From contig CP092876.1 of the NCBI GenBank assembly GCA_030710605.1, positions 59,960,252-60,024,251 of the forward strand: a DNA stretch of 64,000 nucleotides. The letters run 5' to 3'. Both the position numbers and the translations under genes were made by a program. A model generated the notes under the pieces. It was given only the letters and a program-made list of their open reading frames with translations. It was not told the origin of the DNA and did no database searches. Origin of the DNA: Cordylochernes scorpioides. Its lineage: Eukaryota; Arthropoda; Arachnida; Pseudoscorpiones; Chernetidae. Positions 21,203 to 31,482 of this stretch are shown here, piece after piece; positions within the stretch are counted from its first letter, which is position 1, and each line of letters starts with the position of its first letter.

Positions 21203-21430
21203 TGCGGGAAGAATATATTCATGTACCTAGAGGGGCACCTCTCCCTTTTTAATAATCCCGAAATCATGACATCCCATTAGGCATTTTGTCTGGATTTGCC
21301 AAAACTGGTGTGTTATGCATGCTTCATTCTTTAACATCACTAGTAAGGTTTTTCACTAGGGTGATGTACAGTGCCATCGTTCTGGTGTACAATTAAAGGG
21401 AGTTGTGCCTTTTTTGGTGCACATACACAT
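21203..21430 (+). repeat. Hammerhead-bearing repeat family, degenerate copy
   Basis: Terminal inverted blocks (GGGGCACCTCTCCCTTTTTA and TTAAAGGGAGTTGTGCC) flank a core with TTTTGTCTGGATTTGCCAAA and CATCACTAGTAAGG...CACTAGGGTGATG. It aligns with 23341-23575. The segment CCCGAAATCATGACATCCC corresponds to the 3' half of the ribozyme at 23326-23386 but has lost the CTGATGA half. This copy is probably inactive. Confidence 0.7.
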
Positions 21431-22240
21431 ATACATTAAATATCTGTTGTGTGAATCCATAAAATTCAACATTTAAATAAAAACGACACATCTTGTATTG
21501 CAAAAACAAACTGCGTTTATTGCATGATATTTCGACGATCAGAATGTTCGTCTTTTTTTCAAACGCTTCCTTCTCGCCACAAATGTTATTATGTTTGCAA
21601 ATAAACACAGTTTATATCGTGAAGTTGCATGAAAGATAGAAAGGAGGGGGAGAAACAAGTGACTTATGGCCATCAGCAATTAATTTAATGGTTGCGAGCT
21701 TGCATGGTCCAGTTGCGTGCTTTAGTGGATGGAGCTTGGTTTCATTCGAAAAAAAAAAAAACAATTTATTACTTTCATGATAATGTGAGACGGCAATATC
21801 AAGCGGTGCTTTTAAACGCTTTGAGGCGATCCCTAAATGCCAAAAAACAGCGGTTAGGCAGCAATTACTTTGGTTGAGGACAATGGTGTTTGTTATTGAT
21901 ACCACATTATAGCGACCATAACAAAGTAAGCGTAATTTGCTAGTTTTACCCTCAGTTCAAGCCAAGTTTTGATGATGGCTACTTTAGACATTCTAGAAGG
22001 TAGCGTCATCTAGACAGCCTCCATTATGCATGCCTTTTATAGAAAACTTATCACCATGTGCTAGAAAAGAGTTTTGCCTGTTAAATATAAGCTAGTTAAT
22101 TTCGCGTGTGCTGTGAAAAGTTTTGAATGGTCAACGAATTAGTTTCTGAGAATAAATAACAACTTATGCTTGAAACCTGGAACAAAATAGCATGCATGTT
22201 GTTTGTTGTAAAGATTCTTCCCTGCTTTTACACTTTGATT
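21431..22240. other. No gene recognised
   Basis: AT-rich unique sequence with a poly-A run near 21750. A minus frame at 21612-21905 has no domain. Confidence 0.35.
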
Positions 22241-22451
22241 TAATCAATAAGGAATCTAGGGTTTCTTTTCTTATTTATTTTATTTCTCAAGCTTTCGGGC
22301 TAACATACCCCTAAACACGGGAGATCCTGAAGAAGATAGAAAAGAAGTTGTACGTCAGGATCTCCGTGTTGGAGGGCATGTTGGTCCGAAATCTCGAGAA
22401 ATAAAAGAAATAATAAAAGAAACGAAACCCTTGATTCCTTATTGTTTGATT
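22234..22451. mobile_element. Foldback element 3 with TTTGATT direct repeats
   Basis: Arms from AATCAATAAGGAATCTAGGG to AAACCCTTGATTCCTTATTG surround CAAGCTTTCGGGCTAACATA on the left and TTGGTCCGAAATCTCGAG on the right. The centre has a second perfect stem, GGAGATCCT with AGGATCTCC (about 22321-22361). TTTGATT occurs at 22234-22240 and 22445-22451, a possible target duplication. The CTTTCGG and CCGAAA half-motifs link it to the foldback family, though the arms are different in sequence. Confidence 0.7.
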
Positions 22452-23120
22452 CAAAATGCTGTTTGTTGATTAATATTAACTCTCTGTATGCATCTTCCAT
22501 CAATGTTAATTCCACAAGCAGCAAGTGCATACAGCATTCATTCCATCCCGACAGTATTCGCGATGTAAGAACATTTGAGAGATGTTTATCTGGTTCTTGA
22601 ATGCCCAACAGTAACAACTCTTAGAGTAAAACTTTGTTACAAGATTCGTGTGAGCCTTTTCAATACATTTGGTATTCGAGATATCTCACAGGAATGCTAA
22701 AATTGACCATTGTAGTCGTATATATTTTAAAATGAAATGTCAAAAAAATGTGTGTTACTCTTCACACCGTGAAAACCACTAACCCAATCATTAGGAAATT
22801 CTACATGAAGTTTAACTTATGGGCTATTCAAAACTAGAGAGAGAATATTCCTTTCATGTAAACAATTTCAATATATGGAAAACACCAAAAAGCGCTAGTT
22901 CCACCTTTTAACAGAAAGCGACAACGCTGATAGGAGGTATGGGATGAGTATATATATAAATGAATACATTTTTGATAAGCCAATATTTTTCAAACGTCTA
23001 AAAAAACTAATTTATTTTGAATAACTCAGTCAAATTTTTAAAATGGTTTTGAAAAGTAAGATTATGTGACATAAACACTGAGAGAAGAATAAAAACAATC
23101 ACTATACTCGGAATGAAATA
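22452..23120. other. No gene recognised
   Basis: AT-rich unique sequence. A 105-codon minus frame (22300-22617) overlaps the foldback element and is not supported. Confidence 0.35.
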
Positions 23121-23244
23121 ATACAAAAGAAAGACAATACATCCAGATGGCACAAGAACCTATAAGACATGCAACAACTGTCTTGGTGTGGAACTAACAC
23201 CGACTCACATATTCTCATGTCGAGCAATAGCCCCCTGCAGATAA
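23121..23244 (+). pseudogene. C-terminal zinc-knuckle fragment of a LINE reverse transcriptase
   Basis: An open frame bounded by stops encodes RTYKTCNNCLGVELTPTHIF followed by SCRAIAP. The spacing C-x2-C, then H-x4-C is the CCHC knuckle found at the end of ORF2 of jockey/I-type non-LTR retrotransposons, after the RNase H domain. The style is like arthropod copies. Only about 40 codons survive, with no upstream RT sequence. It lies just 5' of, and in the same direction as, the hammerhead ribozyme. Confidence 0.65.
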
Positions 23245-23325
23245 TTGGCATGGATCCAGAACAGCAGCTTTACACACCCTAAATAGAAGACATTGCGACT
23301 TCTGTGATAGAGATCCATGAAATCC

Positions 23326-23386
23326 AAGCCGCCCCTGTACTGATGAGGGCTAAAGCCCGAAACAATGGTATACAGGTTGTTGGCTT
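23326..23386 (+). ncRNA. Type I hammerhead ribozyme, complete
   Basis: All core elements are present in order. Stem I 5' strand is CCTGTA (23334-23339), then the invariant CTGATGA (23340-23346). Stem II is GGGC/GCCC with loop TAAA (23347-23358), then GAAA (23359-23362). Stem III is a minimal 2-bp AC/GT with loop AATG. The cleavage triplet is GTA (23368-23370), followed by stem I 3' strand TACAGG (23371-23376), perfectly complementary. Beyond an internal loop (GCC facing TTGTT) stem I continues as AAGCC/GGCTT (23326-23330 with 23382-23386), the arrangement that allows loop-loop contacts. Short stem III type I hammerheads are known from Penelope-like retroelements and other retrotransposons. 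Cleavage would fall after 23370. Confidence 0.88.
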
Positions 23387-23575
23387 TTGTCTGAATTTGC
23401 CAAAACTGGCGTTGTGGCGCATATCCTATACCTATGGTAGTATACCTATACCTATGGTAGCTTAAGTTTTTTACTAAAGTGCAAAGAATAATACATTGTT
23501 TTAAAGGGTATTTAAAGGGAAAGGTGCCTCTTTTGGCATATGTATAGTGTCCTCCCGCAGCGTTGAGATACATAT
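23387..23575 (+). repeat. Body of the hammerhead-bearing repeat
   Basis: Continues from the ribozyme with TTTTGTCTGAATTTGCCAAA, ACTGGCGTTGTGGCGC, a short direct duplication of CTATACCTATGGTAG (about 23428-23461), TTTAAAGGGAAAGGTGCC and a CCTCCCGCAG end. The order matches 21250-21430. The inverted end block, TTGCGGGAGGA on the other strand, also occurs near 31405 on the plus strand. Confidence 0.7.
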
Positions 23576-24261
23576 TGTCACATCTATGATGACCTACTCG
23601 GTGAATCATCATCACCAGTCACGTGACGTCAACGTCTTATCTGTAAATAGTTTGTTTATACATCTCTCTGTTTGTTTGTTGATATCTGGCCAAACTGTGT
23701 AAATACTTTCCTTGTTAAAATAAATCTGTTTTATGAATACTCGTTTTGGTGTTACTTATCGAATATGGACATGACGCCAACCCCCCAGGACATCTGCTGG
23801 AGACACGCTGGACTTGATCCAGTAACGGAAATATAACCATCCGAAAGTGTGTGTACGACGGGAATGAAGATCCTCGGGAATGGTTCCTGATAAAAGTTCT
23901 TTACGTCAGAAAAACACTTCAGAAAGCCACATGAGTCATGTTTCAGGCTTTCCTTTCCCATCATATCCTCAGTTAGCCGTTCTGAAGAGCACAAGACTTG
24001 AGACAAAGGTTCTAATGGATAATGCTGACAATTGACATAGGGTCAATGCCCAGTTTCTTTATCTTCAACTTCTTTACAGGGTCTCAATTTAACTTCTTTA
24101 AATTTTCTGACAAATTAAAACGTTCCTTACCTTATCCGATCGATGCCAGTGTGGTTTCCTTGAAGGTTCACTGTCGGCTTTGTCAAACGACTTTTTGACA
24201 TGGTCACCAGTGGTTTACATGGAATATGGCTACGGATATATATATAGAAAGAAATAACTGG
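23576..24261. other. No gene recognised; possible LTR/gag remnant
   Basis: At 23636-23760 a TTTG-rich stretch carries an AATAAA-type signal (TTAAAATAAATCTG) and is followed by an ATG frame of about 22 codons beginning MDMTPTPQDI. This pattern is reminiscent of an LTR end plus a gag start, but no paired LTR or target duplication was found. Confidence 0.3.
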
Positions 24262-24513
24262 CATATATTGTTTTGTGAAAAAAAAGTACAAATGTGAGAT
24301 TGTACTGGGATAAGGTGGGTAAATTGAGAAAAAGGCTTCTCTTTATCGTGTAACTGAAAATTACATGGTTTGCGCCATCTGTCGGAATAAATATAAACTA
24401 TTTGATGATTTTTAATTATTCCAGAATTGGTCAAATACCCATTCCTGATTAATGATGGCGCAAGCCATCAGAAACTTTCGGTTTCACGATAAGGATATGC
24501 CTTTTTCTTAATA
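24262..24513. mobile_element. Interspersed inverted-repeat family F, copy 1
   Basis: Inverted ends: left GAGAAAAAGGCTTCTCTTTA with TCGTGTAACTG, right TTTCACGATAAGGATATGCC with TTTTTCTTA. TTGCGCCATCTGTCGG and GATGGCGCAAGCCATCAG flank an inner palindrome. Relatives: 30430-30695, 43352-43762, 46090-46180, 46233-46326 and 61745-61850. The class is unknown. Confidence 0.7.
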
Positions 24514-24690
24514 CAGTTAAACCTGTCTATAGCGCCCCCTCTTGGGACTCACCAAAATAGAGTGTTATAGAAAGGGGGTGCTATAGACAGGTCACTTTTA
24601 ATGTAAATCGAATCGTACTACGTATTTAAAATCGGGCGCTATAGAGAGGGAGGCGCTATTTAGAGGGGGCGTTATAGACAGTTTTAACTG
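24514..24690 (+). mobile_element. pogo/Tigger-type MITE, 177 bp
   Basis: Starts CAGTTAAACCTGTCTATAGC and ends with the inverted CAGTTAAAACTGTCTATAAC. TA flanks both sides. Internal copies of GGGCGCTATAGAGAGGG and related blocks repeat the terminal motif. It lies against the end of the family F element. Confidence 0.9.
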
Positions 24691-25116
24691 TATACTGTTT
24701 TATTTGTTTTTCGGTCTGTGTGTTAGGGACATTTCCAATTTATATGATATATTCTGTATAAATAGAATACATGTGTTAAAATATTATAAATCATTAAAAA
24801 TCAATCATTAAAACATTGATAGACAGGTAGTTAAACTCCATCTTTACCTCCCTTTCACTATGCAAATAGCCGGTGGTTAGTTAATAGAAATGTAATATGA
24901 TGCACTAGCGCGCCATCAAATGTTCTAATAAAAGACACTATTTGATATTTGCGGAAGAGCGATTGCTCGAAGCATATTATATATTTATAATTGTATGTAA
25001 TTCTACTGTCCTCAAAGCTTATGTCCATAGTTCTTCTAAAATACCCATCCCAAGAGTATCGAAACAGTATCATTATAAAAGGAAGTTCCAAAAATGTAAT
25101 ATAACAGCGGTATGGT
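24691..25116. other. No gene recognised
   Basis: AT-rich. GATGCACTAGCGCGCCATC near 24900 is the complement of a block at 38505-38523, so this is probably part of the family that includes the CTGATGA module that follows. Confidence 0.35.
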
Positions 25117-25260
25117 AGATTAAACTGGCGAAACCGCTGGGAGGGTTCACCACTGATGAGCCATTAATTTTTCCATTGCAGTAAGGGCAGTAGAAATTGT
25201 TTAATTTTATAAAAAGAATCTTACGCGTTTAAAATAGTTTCGAATTTTGACAATAGAAAT
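25117..25260 (+). repeat. CTGATGA module, copy 1
   Basis: Contains CTGGCGAAACCGCTGGGAGG, GTTCACCACTGATGAGCCAT and CATTGCAGTAAGGGCAG, then ACGCGTTTAAAATAGTTTCG. Copies at 26072-26200 (plus), 38404-38530 (minus) and in the palindrome at 58061-58283 share parts of it. Confidence 0.65.
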
Positions 25261-25339
25261 GTATTTGGTCATTATAGAAATCCACAATATTTGACCGATC
25301 TGGGTGAAATTTGACCAGGAATTACACTTATGGGCACAA

Positions 25340-25451
25340 CTTAAGGTAGTGAAAAATCTTTGATGTCGCCGGTCTTCCTTATTATTATTATTTATTGAAA
25401 GAGACGGGTTTTACTGTGGCATCAACATTTTTCTAAAATTACTCATTGATA
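25340..25451 (+). repeat. Family T MITE fragment
   Basis: ATCTTTGATGTCGCCGGTCT and an ATT run match the left inner part of the family T elements (compare 33708-33740). Confidence 0.5.
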
Positions 25452-25653
25452 TACAATCATAGACAAAACTTAACTCCACCAATCATCTATTTTTTTTTTT
25501 TTAAGGAGACAGAGACAATTTTGTTGACATTAGGTTAACTTGTGTGTCTTCAATAAAAATCACTGTGTATCAAATATATTTCAAGAGTTATTGTCTGAAT
25601 CCCGATATACATGCTGAAGGTACAACTTCCTTAAGTTTCTGTCCATGTGTGTA
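25452..25653 (+). mobile_element. Family T Tc1-like MITE, copy 2
   Basis: The left end reads TACAATCATAGACAAAACTT and the right end CTTAAGTTTCTGTCCATGTG. Inside are GGAGACAGAGACAATTTTGT and GAATCCCGATATACATGCTG. It is part of a longer duplicated block. Confidence 0.75.
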
Positions 25654-25985
25654 CTGGCTCGGTCTATAATCATCAGAGCCCATCATCTCCGCCTATTTCA
25701 TTTTATAATCGAGACAGAATTTGTCCCTTTCCCTCATTTAGCGTAGATAGTTGCATAAATGAAGTGGATAGTTGCATCAAGACATGCGCGCATTGAGCAA
25801 CGTTTAAATCAATATTGAAAGATTAATGGAATTACTTGGAATTTTCCCTAAATATTTACATACTTACATACACTTCACAATGACATTAGCTATTATAAAT
25901 GGAATAAGATTGAATTTATGAAAGATGACAGTAATACGGGGAATGAATGTCGGCGGCCTGAAGTAAACGGCGACAATTTTTGGAA
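25452..25985 (+). repeat. Segmental duplication, unit 1 (partner 29044-29610)
   Basis: From the MITE through ATCATCAGAGCCCATCATCT, AGACATGCGCGCATTGAGCA and GTCGGCGGCCTGAAGTAAAC the sequence matches 29044-29610 with scattered substitutions and small indels. The duplicated block is about 530 bp and the units are about 3.6 kb apart in the same orientation. The identity extends well past the MITE, so this is not just two insertions of one MITE. Confidence 0.9.
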
Positions 25986-26057
25986 GTCCTTCAAATTGAC
26001 ATTTATCGAAACTATTTATATAATTTATAATAAAAGCATTCTAATACAATAGTAGAG

Positions 26058-26200
26058 CGATATGGAGGTTAATTTGGCGAAACCGCTGAAAGGGTTCACC
26101 ACTGATGAGCTAAGCCCTCTTATCTAATAACTTTTATCATTGCATTATAAGGTCTGTGAGAGATAATATTTAATATTAAAGACCAAAACAAACATATTGC
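26058..26200 (+). repeat. CTGATGA module, copy 2
   Basis: Contains TTGGCGAAACCGCTGAAAGG and GTTCACCACTGATGAGCTAA, then AAGGTCTGTGAGAGATAATA. The last block matches both arms of the palindrome at 58061-58283. Confidence 0.65.
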
Positions 26201-26760
26201 CAACTATAATAATTATTAGAGCTTAGTAATTATATATATATATAATATGTATATATAGGTTGTATTTTTATGTTGTATATATACATAGAAACACCAAGCC
26301 TGATGGATCGCCTTTTGACTCAAACCAAGCCCTAGCAGTAACTTTAAAATTGCGTCTAATAAAAGGACACTGGAGAAGGAAGGGCGGCACCCAGAAAGGT
26401 CAATCAAACATGGGTCGTTAACATTGCCCAAGCAACTCAGGGAGGATGTGAACATATCGGCCATGCCGGTCCTTGATTGGACACGGACGCCCAAAAAGGT
26501 CCGCCCTCTCTGACGTCACCATCAGCATATAAGTTATTTTTTCATTTCCTGAGTCCATGGCAGCGGCTGTATAACAGGCACAGTAGCTAGGAGTGAGGTG
26601 CAGTTAGGTCGCCATGCTGACAGATTGATCAGCGATCCATGGACTCCCCCATAGTCCACTCTCACCTTCCCGGGTGCTGCCCCCTCTAAACTGAGGTAAC
26701 CATGTTCCACCATGGTCTTCATTTGTTTTCAAGGCTAGTGCGATCCCACTATGGCCCATG
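26201..26760. other. AT microsatellite and two diverged protein-like minus frames
   Basis: (TA)n lies at 26231-26265. On the minus strand the frames at 26494-26290 and 26722-26534 encode similar segments: CLIDLSGCRPSFSSVLL and SLINLSAWRPNCTSLL. They could be old duplicated exons or a repeat; no family is recognised. Confidence 0.3.
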
Positions 26761-28687
26761 ACTGCATGTTGGATGAGAGCCTACTGTGAGACATAGTGAG
26801 TTCTACATTTTACAACAAGGCTCCCCTATAATTTGAATTAATCAATAAAAAATTATAAATGTGTGTGTAAGTAGCGCTGAAGTGATTTTGTTTACATATA
26901 CACTATTCATGGCCCTATACAAATTTCTCAAATATTAAATAAATCGGATATATGGAGACTAAAAATGATGATTAAAAGATATCCTCAATTCACACGACTA
27001 CTATTATTTATTCCTTTAAATATTTAATTGACCTATCGGAAGCGATATCCCAGCTTGGGATACTTGCGCCTAAATACATTTCATCAACCTATATACAATT
27101 CAATAACCGGAATAAAAACAAAATTAAAACTGAGAAACGTTGGTTATCTCAAACACAAAAGAAAATATAAAATGAATTTCCAATATTATTGAATTTTACA
27201 TGAGTCTTTGTTATATACAAATTCGCAAATTTCTTCGATGATTACTTCTGTAGCTGTGAAAGATCGGACATTCTATTAATAAATGTATTGAGCTTTGGAG
27301 TTTCTTTTAGAGTATTAAAATCATTGAGGCAATAATGTTTGTTACAACAATATTCGTTTTGCAAATATTCATTCGGTGGAAGATATCTTTTCTATAAATA
27401 AAATATAGAAATGTGTTTGCTTCGTATTAATGAATTGATTGAATTAGGATGGCTTTTTTAAAAAAAGGACCATCGCGGTGGCTTATTTTTTGTTTAGCGT
27501 GTATGGAGAGGTTAGTACTATAATTTTTTATTAGGCTAAGTGAAGACCTCGGCTGAGTCATCAGTAAATTACAGAGATGGGAGAGAGAAAAAGAAATGGA
27601 TCTTTTTTTATTTTTAAATCGGATTAGTGGAAGATTTCTGAAATAAATTAGAGGAGCGAGCGTTTTTGCTCTCAACTTTGGGTGATCATTAATAATTATC
27701 AATCATATAATAAATAATTTATATATTTTTCTTCATCTCTCTAAATATAACAGATTCCCTCCGTCATTTTTCATTGTCCCCCCCCCCATCTCTCTGAAGG
27801 TTTCCAATTTTTTCGCATCAATTCCATCTTGCCATTGAATTCAGCTTCAATCTGGGCCATCAGTTATCCCTTCAAAAACTGCTTTCATTTTCGCTTTCTT
27901 TGGACTTGAGATAAGTTGAATCCATATTTTCCTAAATTTTTCCATCTCACTTCTTTTTACATCCTTGCCGTTCATTTTAGCATCCGATTGTAAAGATTTT
28001 CTTATCTTTTTTTTTTTTCATTGAGAGTTCTTTTTTTTTTTTTAAGCGCCGTCTCCTAATCTCTTCCCTGAATTAAAAAGAGATAAGTGGATAGAAACTA
28101 CTTGCTATCAGAGACGGTAGAGAGAAAAGATTTGAGAGATAGTTATAAAGGACTTAGCTACCTCCAGCGAGATCTTAAAGAGTCACTAGAGCTATAAAGA
28201 AACGTTGGGGAGTGCGAAAGGAATAACGGTAGCTGTAAAAAAAGAAAGAATTAAATAACGATCGAAAGCCATGGTTTACAAGTGGGTTCTTCAAAATTTC
28301 CAAAGATATTGCAACGACATATGAACAGATTATTAATATCTTGCTATACTTCCATTATTTATAAGAAGGAATAAAAGATAACTGCAACAAGATTCTTGTA
28401 ATTTGTATCAAAACTTCCATTATATTGTTTACTTCTTCTTGTCTTGTATTTTATATATTTTATGTCTGTACCTCAAATAAATTTGTGTCATCCTGAAGTT
28501 TATATTTCCCACGTGACAATATAATTGCGTCGATTACATTGTGCTGAATGCAACATTTTGGTAAGACGCGGTCACATTTGAAGACATATTTTAAAACGGA
28601 GCCATATAGATGCAAGCTTCAACAGACGAGTAAATATTAATTGTAAAATAAATAATTAAAACTATTTTATTCAAAAAAATCTAAATA
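26761..28687. other. No gene recognised; long AT-rich stretch
   Basis: Contains C- and T-rich tracts (27778-27788, 28004-28045). A 91-codon minus frame (27427-27702) has no domain. Confidence 0.35.
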
Positions 28688-28987
28688 AAATGCACTAAAA
28701 AAGTACATAAAATTTTAAGCTACCGCCATTGTAATATTAGATTTTATGAATAATACATTTTAAAAAAAAAGCAGTGGGGAGACGATCATCGTATATTGAA
28801 TGAAAAGGTAAAAATATTTTGTATATAAACATATAAAAAACTTGTAATCAGTTGTTTCATATCAAATCACATTAAGTTCAAAATTCATCATGATCGTCCC
28901 CTGACGATTTTATTTTGATTCATATGAATCTAATCATTCAATGGCGGTATCTGAAATATTTTTTGTTTGTTTACTTTTAGTGCATTT
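28688..28987. mobile_element. 300-bp element with roughly 65-bp terminal inverted repeats
   Basis: Ends AAATGCACTAAAA and TTTTAGTGCATTT are inverted. GCTACCGCCATTGTAATATT on the left mirrors CATTCAATGGCGGTATCTG on the right, and GGGGAGACGATCATCG mirrors TGATCGTCCCCTGACG. No coding capacity and no clear target duplication. It is a MITE of unknown superfamily. Confidence 0.75.
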
Positions 28988-29043
28988 AGTGAAATGTTTT
29001 GAAATTAATTAATTACTTATTCAATTTTTATAGTCATACATTC

Positions 29044-29610
29044 TATACTCATGGAAAAAACTTAAGAAAATGGAAAGTAATATCGCCGGGGTCGTCTATT
29101 ATTATTATTATTTATATTTTCTGAAGAAGAAGAAGACAGAGACAATTTTTGTTCACACTTGGTTATCTCGTGTGTCTTCAATAAAGGACATTGTGTATCA
29201 AATATATTTCAAAGTTATTGTCTGAATCCCGATATACATGCTGAAGGTACAACTTCCTTAAGTTTCTGTCCATGTGTGTACTGGCTCGGTCTATAATCAT
29301 CAGAGCCCATCATCTCCGCCTATATCAGTTTATAATAGAGACAAAATTGTCCCTTTCCCTCATTTAGCGTAGATAGTTGCATAAATGAAGTTGATAGTTG
29401 CATTAAGACATGCGCGCATTGAGCAAAGTTTAAAACATTATTGAAAGATTAATGGAATTACTTGGAATTTTACCTAAATATTTACATACTTACATACATT
29501 TCACAATGACATTAGCTATTATAAATGGAATATGATTGGATTTAAGAAAGATGGCAATAATATGGGGAATGAATGTCGGCGGCCTGAAGTAAACGGCGAC
29601 AATTTTTGGA
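29044..29610 (+). repeat. Segmental duplication, unit 2, including a family T MITE
   Basis: The MITE part (29044-29280) starts TATACTCATGGAAAAAACTT and ends with TCTGTCCATGTGTGTA. The rest follows unit 1 to GGCGACAATTTTTGGA. See 25452-25985. Confidence 0.9.
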
Positions 29611-30429
29611 TGTCGTTAACTTCGGTCGTTGCTATGGCATGCCAGGGGTGTTTGGAGGCGTGGATATTGACTTAGTGAGGTCCGTAACTTGACACAATCT
29701 GGCATTTCTTCCACATCAGGATGGTCTGTTCTTTTAAATAGTTTCCGTCTTTTTATAACGCATGTCCATATAGCATCATTTTTTAAAACCCAGAGGCAGA
29801 TTTTTTAGTTTATTCATTTACCAGCTATTTTATGTGTGTAGGTACACCAAATAAAGAAGAAAAAAAAAAAGGACGAAATCCAAAAATATATACATTAATG
29901 GACAAAACAAAAGGAAGTTTCATATTTTAACGGCGAATTTCCCATAAATTCGAACGTTCTCCTTTAAAAAATATATATACAATAAAATATAATACAACAT
30001 ATAATAATAAAAATGCATGCAAAATGGTACAACTTCCTTAAGTTTTATCTATGAGTGTATTCATTTTTTGAAATATTGTCATATATTTCAAATATATAGA
30101 ATAATAATTCCAAAGGAGAAAGAGAGTATTGAAGAGATGTCTAAAATTGAATCAAATAAATGGTATCAAGGAAGAGACAATTATAGTTTTTAATGTTTGT
30201 CGCCCGCCCGCCCGTCCTTCCTTAAAATGCCAATCGATGGACTCTTTCACGCCTTGTTAGCTCTCGCCGGAAGTACCGGATGTTTTCCGCGGCGCTAAAT
30301 AGATTTGGGAATTATTCAGTCACTGTAGACACCTGCTTCCTTGACAATCGCCGCCTTCTTGACGCTACTGTTTTCATGAAGATAAGAAAAAAGAAAGAGA
30401 GAAAAGAAACATATATATTTACAATGTGA
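29611..30429. other. No gene; one small MITE fragment
   Basis: GGTACAACTTCCTTAAGTTT near 30026-30045 is a family T right end. The rest is unique AT-rich sequence with a GC-richer patch at 30195-30300. Confidence 0.4.
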
Positions 30430-30695
30430 AAATTTTTCACATTGTATCGCGGTCTCACGCAATTCTGGCCTTAACTACCCGTTTCGTGATTTTTCAGGAT
30501 GCCTAAATGACCAATTTTTTGGTCGTTGAGGTACAGCTTGCACATTGATTAATCAAGAATGGGTATTTGGCCAATTCTGGAATAATTAAAAATCAACGAG
30601 AATAGTTGATATTTATTCCGATAGATGGTGCAAGCCATCAGCAACTTTCAGTTGAACAATAAAGAGATGCCTTTTTCTTAATATATTTACAAATT
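30430..30695. mobile_element. Family F repeat, copy 2
   Basis: Contains GTCTCACGCAATTCTGGCCT, TTTTTCAGGATGCCTAAATG, TTTTTTGGTCGTTGAGG and the right end AGATGCCTTTTTCTTAAT. It aligns with 43500-43762. Confidence 0.7.
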
Positions 30696-30767
30696 TGAAA
30701 TTTTTTGTTATTTTGTGTGTGAAAATTATATAATTGGGAGAATTATCTTAATATATTTATAGTTTTG

Positions 30768-30900
30768 CCGGGAGGAAATTGATCTATAAAAATAAAGGCC
30801 GAACTGAATCTGCTCTAGTTTGCGCAAACGGTCAATATATGGCGCTTAGTTTTAGTGTCTATTTTGAGAGGAAAAGCGACCTTATATATATAGTATCATG
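30768..30900 (+). mobile_element. Family H MITE fragment
   Basis: TTGCCGGGAGGAAATTGATC and TATAAAAATAAAGGCCG match the family H end; the inside is diverged. Confidence 0.6.
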
Positions 30901-31404
30901 GGCTAACTCAAGTTATATGCAAAGGGTTAAACCTTCGATGCTTTTGGAAATAACCAGTTCAGAAACTTCACTATTTTGTGGGTGAATGTCAGCCCGATAT
31001 AGTTTCTAAGCTCTGGTATAAGGTGGGAGGAAGAGAATGATATGGCGAGAGTCATTCCTTCAGCACAGAGGAAACTCACTCCGACAGGGGGGAACCAGAG
31101 AGGACGGTTTTTCAGGCGGGGTAATTAGCGGAAATGCTAATTAAAACTATCATTTATTTAAGAGAAGAAATTAAGAGTGCATGGGCGCAGAGAAGCTACT
31201 GCGGCCAGCAAGTCAAATATTTGGCCAAGACGCCGTCATAAAAATCAATGTTGTGTAACAGCCAAGTTACAATCATCCCTCCCGCTGTCATTTCCTTCGC
31301 GGAATTATCTGGATAGACTTTGGTGGTTAGATCATTGATACCTTCACGCAAACACGTCTATGGTTTGTCAGAGGAACCCCACAAACATAAAATATTACAA
31401 TATA
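30901..31404. other. No gene recognised
   Basis: Unique, moderately GC-rich at 31060-31260. No domain in small frames. Confidence 0.35.
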
Positions 31405-31450
31405 AAATTGCGGGAGGATTGCGAGAGACACCTCTCCCTTTAATTATGAT
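31405..31450 (+). repeat. Fragment of the hammerhead-bearing repeat (end block)
   Basis: AAATTGCGGGAGGATTG and GACACCTCTCCCTTTAATTA match the inverted end of the family at 21203-21430 and 23500-23575. Confidence 0.6.
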
Positions 31451-31482
31451 TCAGAACTATGTACTTGTTCCTCACCCTTGTG

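Noticed and set aside
22321-22361. Possible hammerhead: GGAGATC, CTGAAGA, GAAA, GTC, GGATCTCC
   Set aside because: Stem II cannot form between CTGAAGA and GAAA, and the first stem I pair would be C-A. A plain hairpin explains the pairing.
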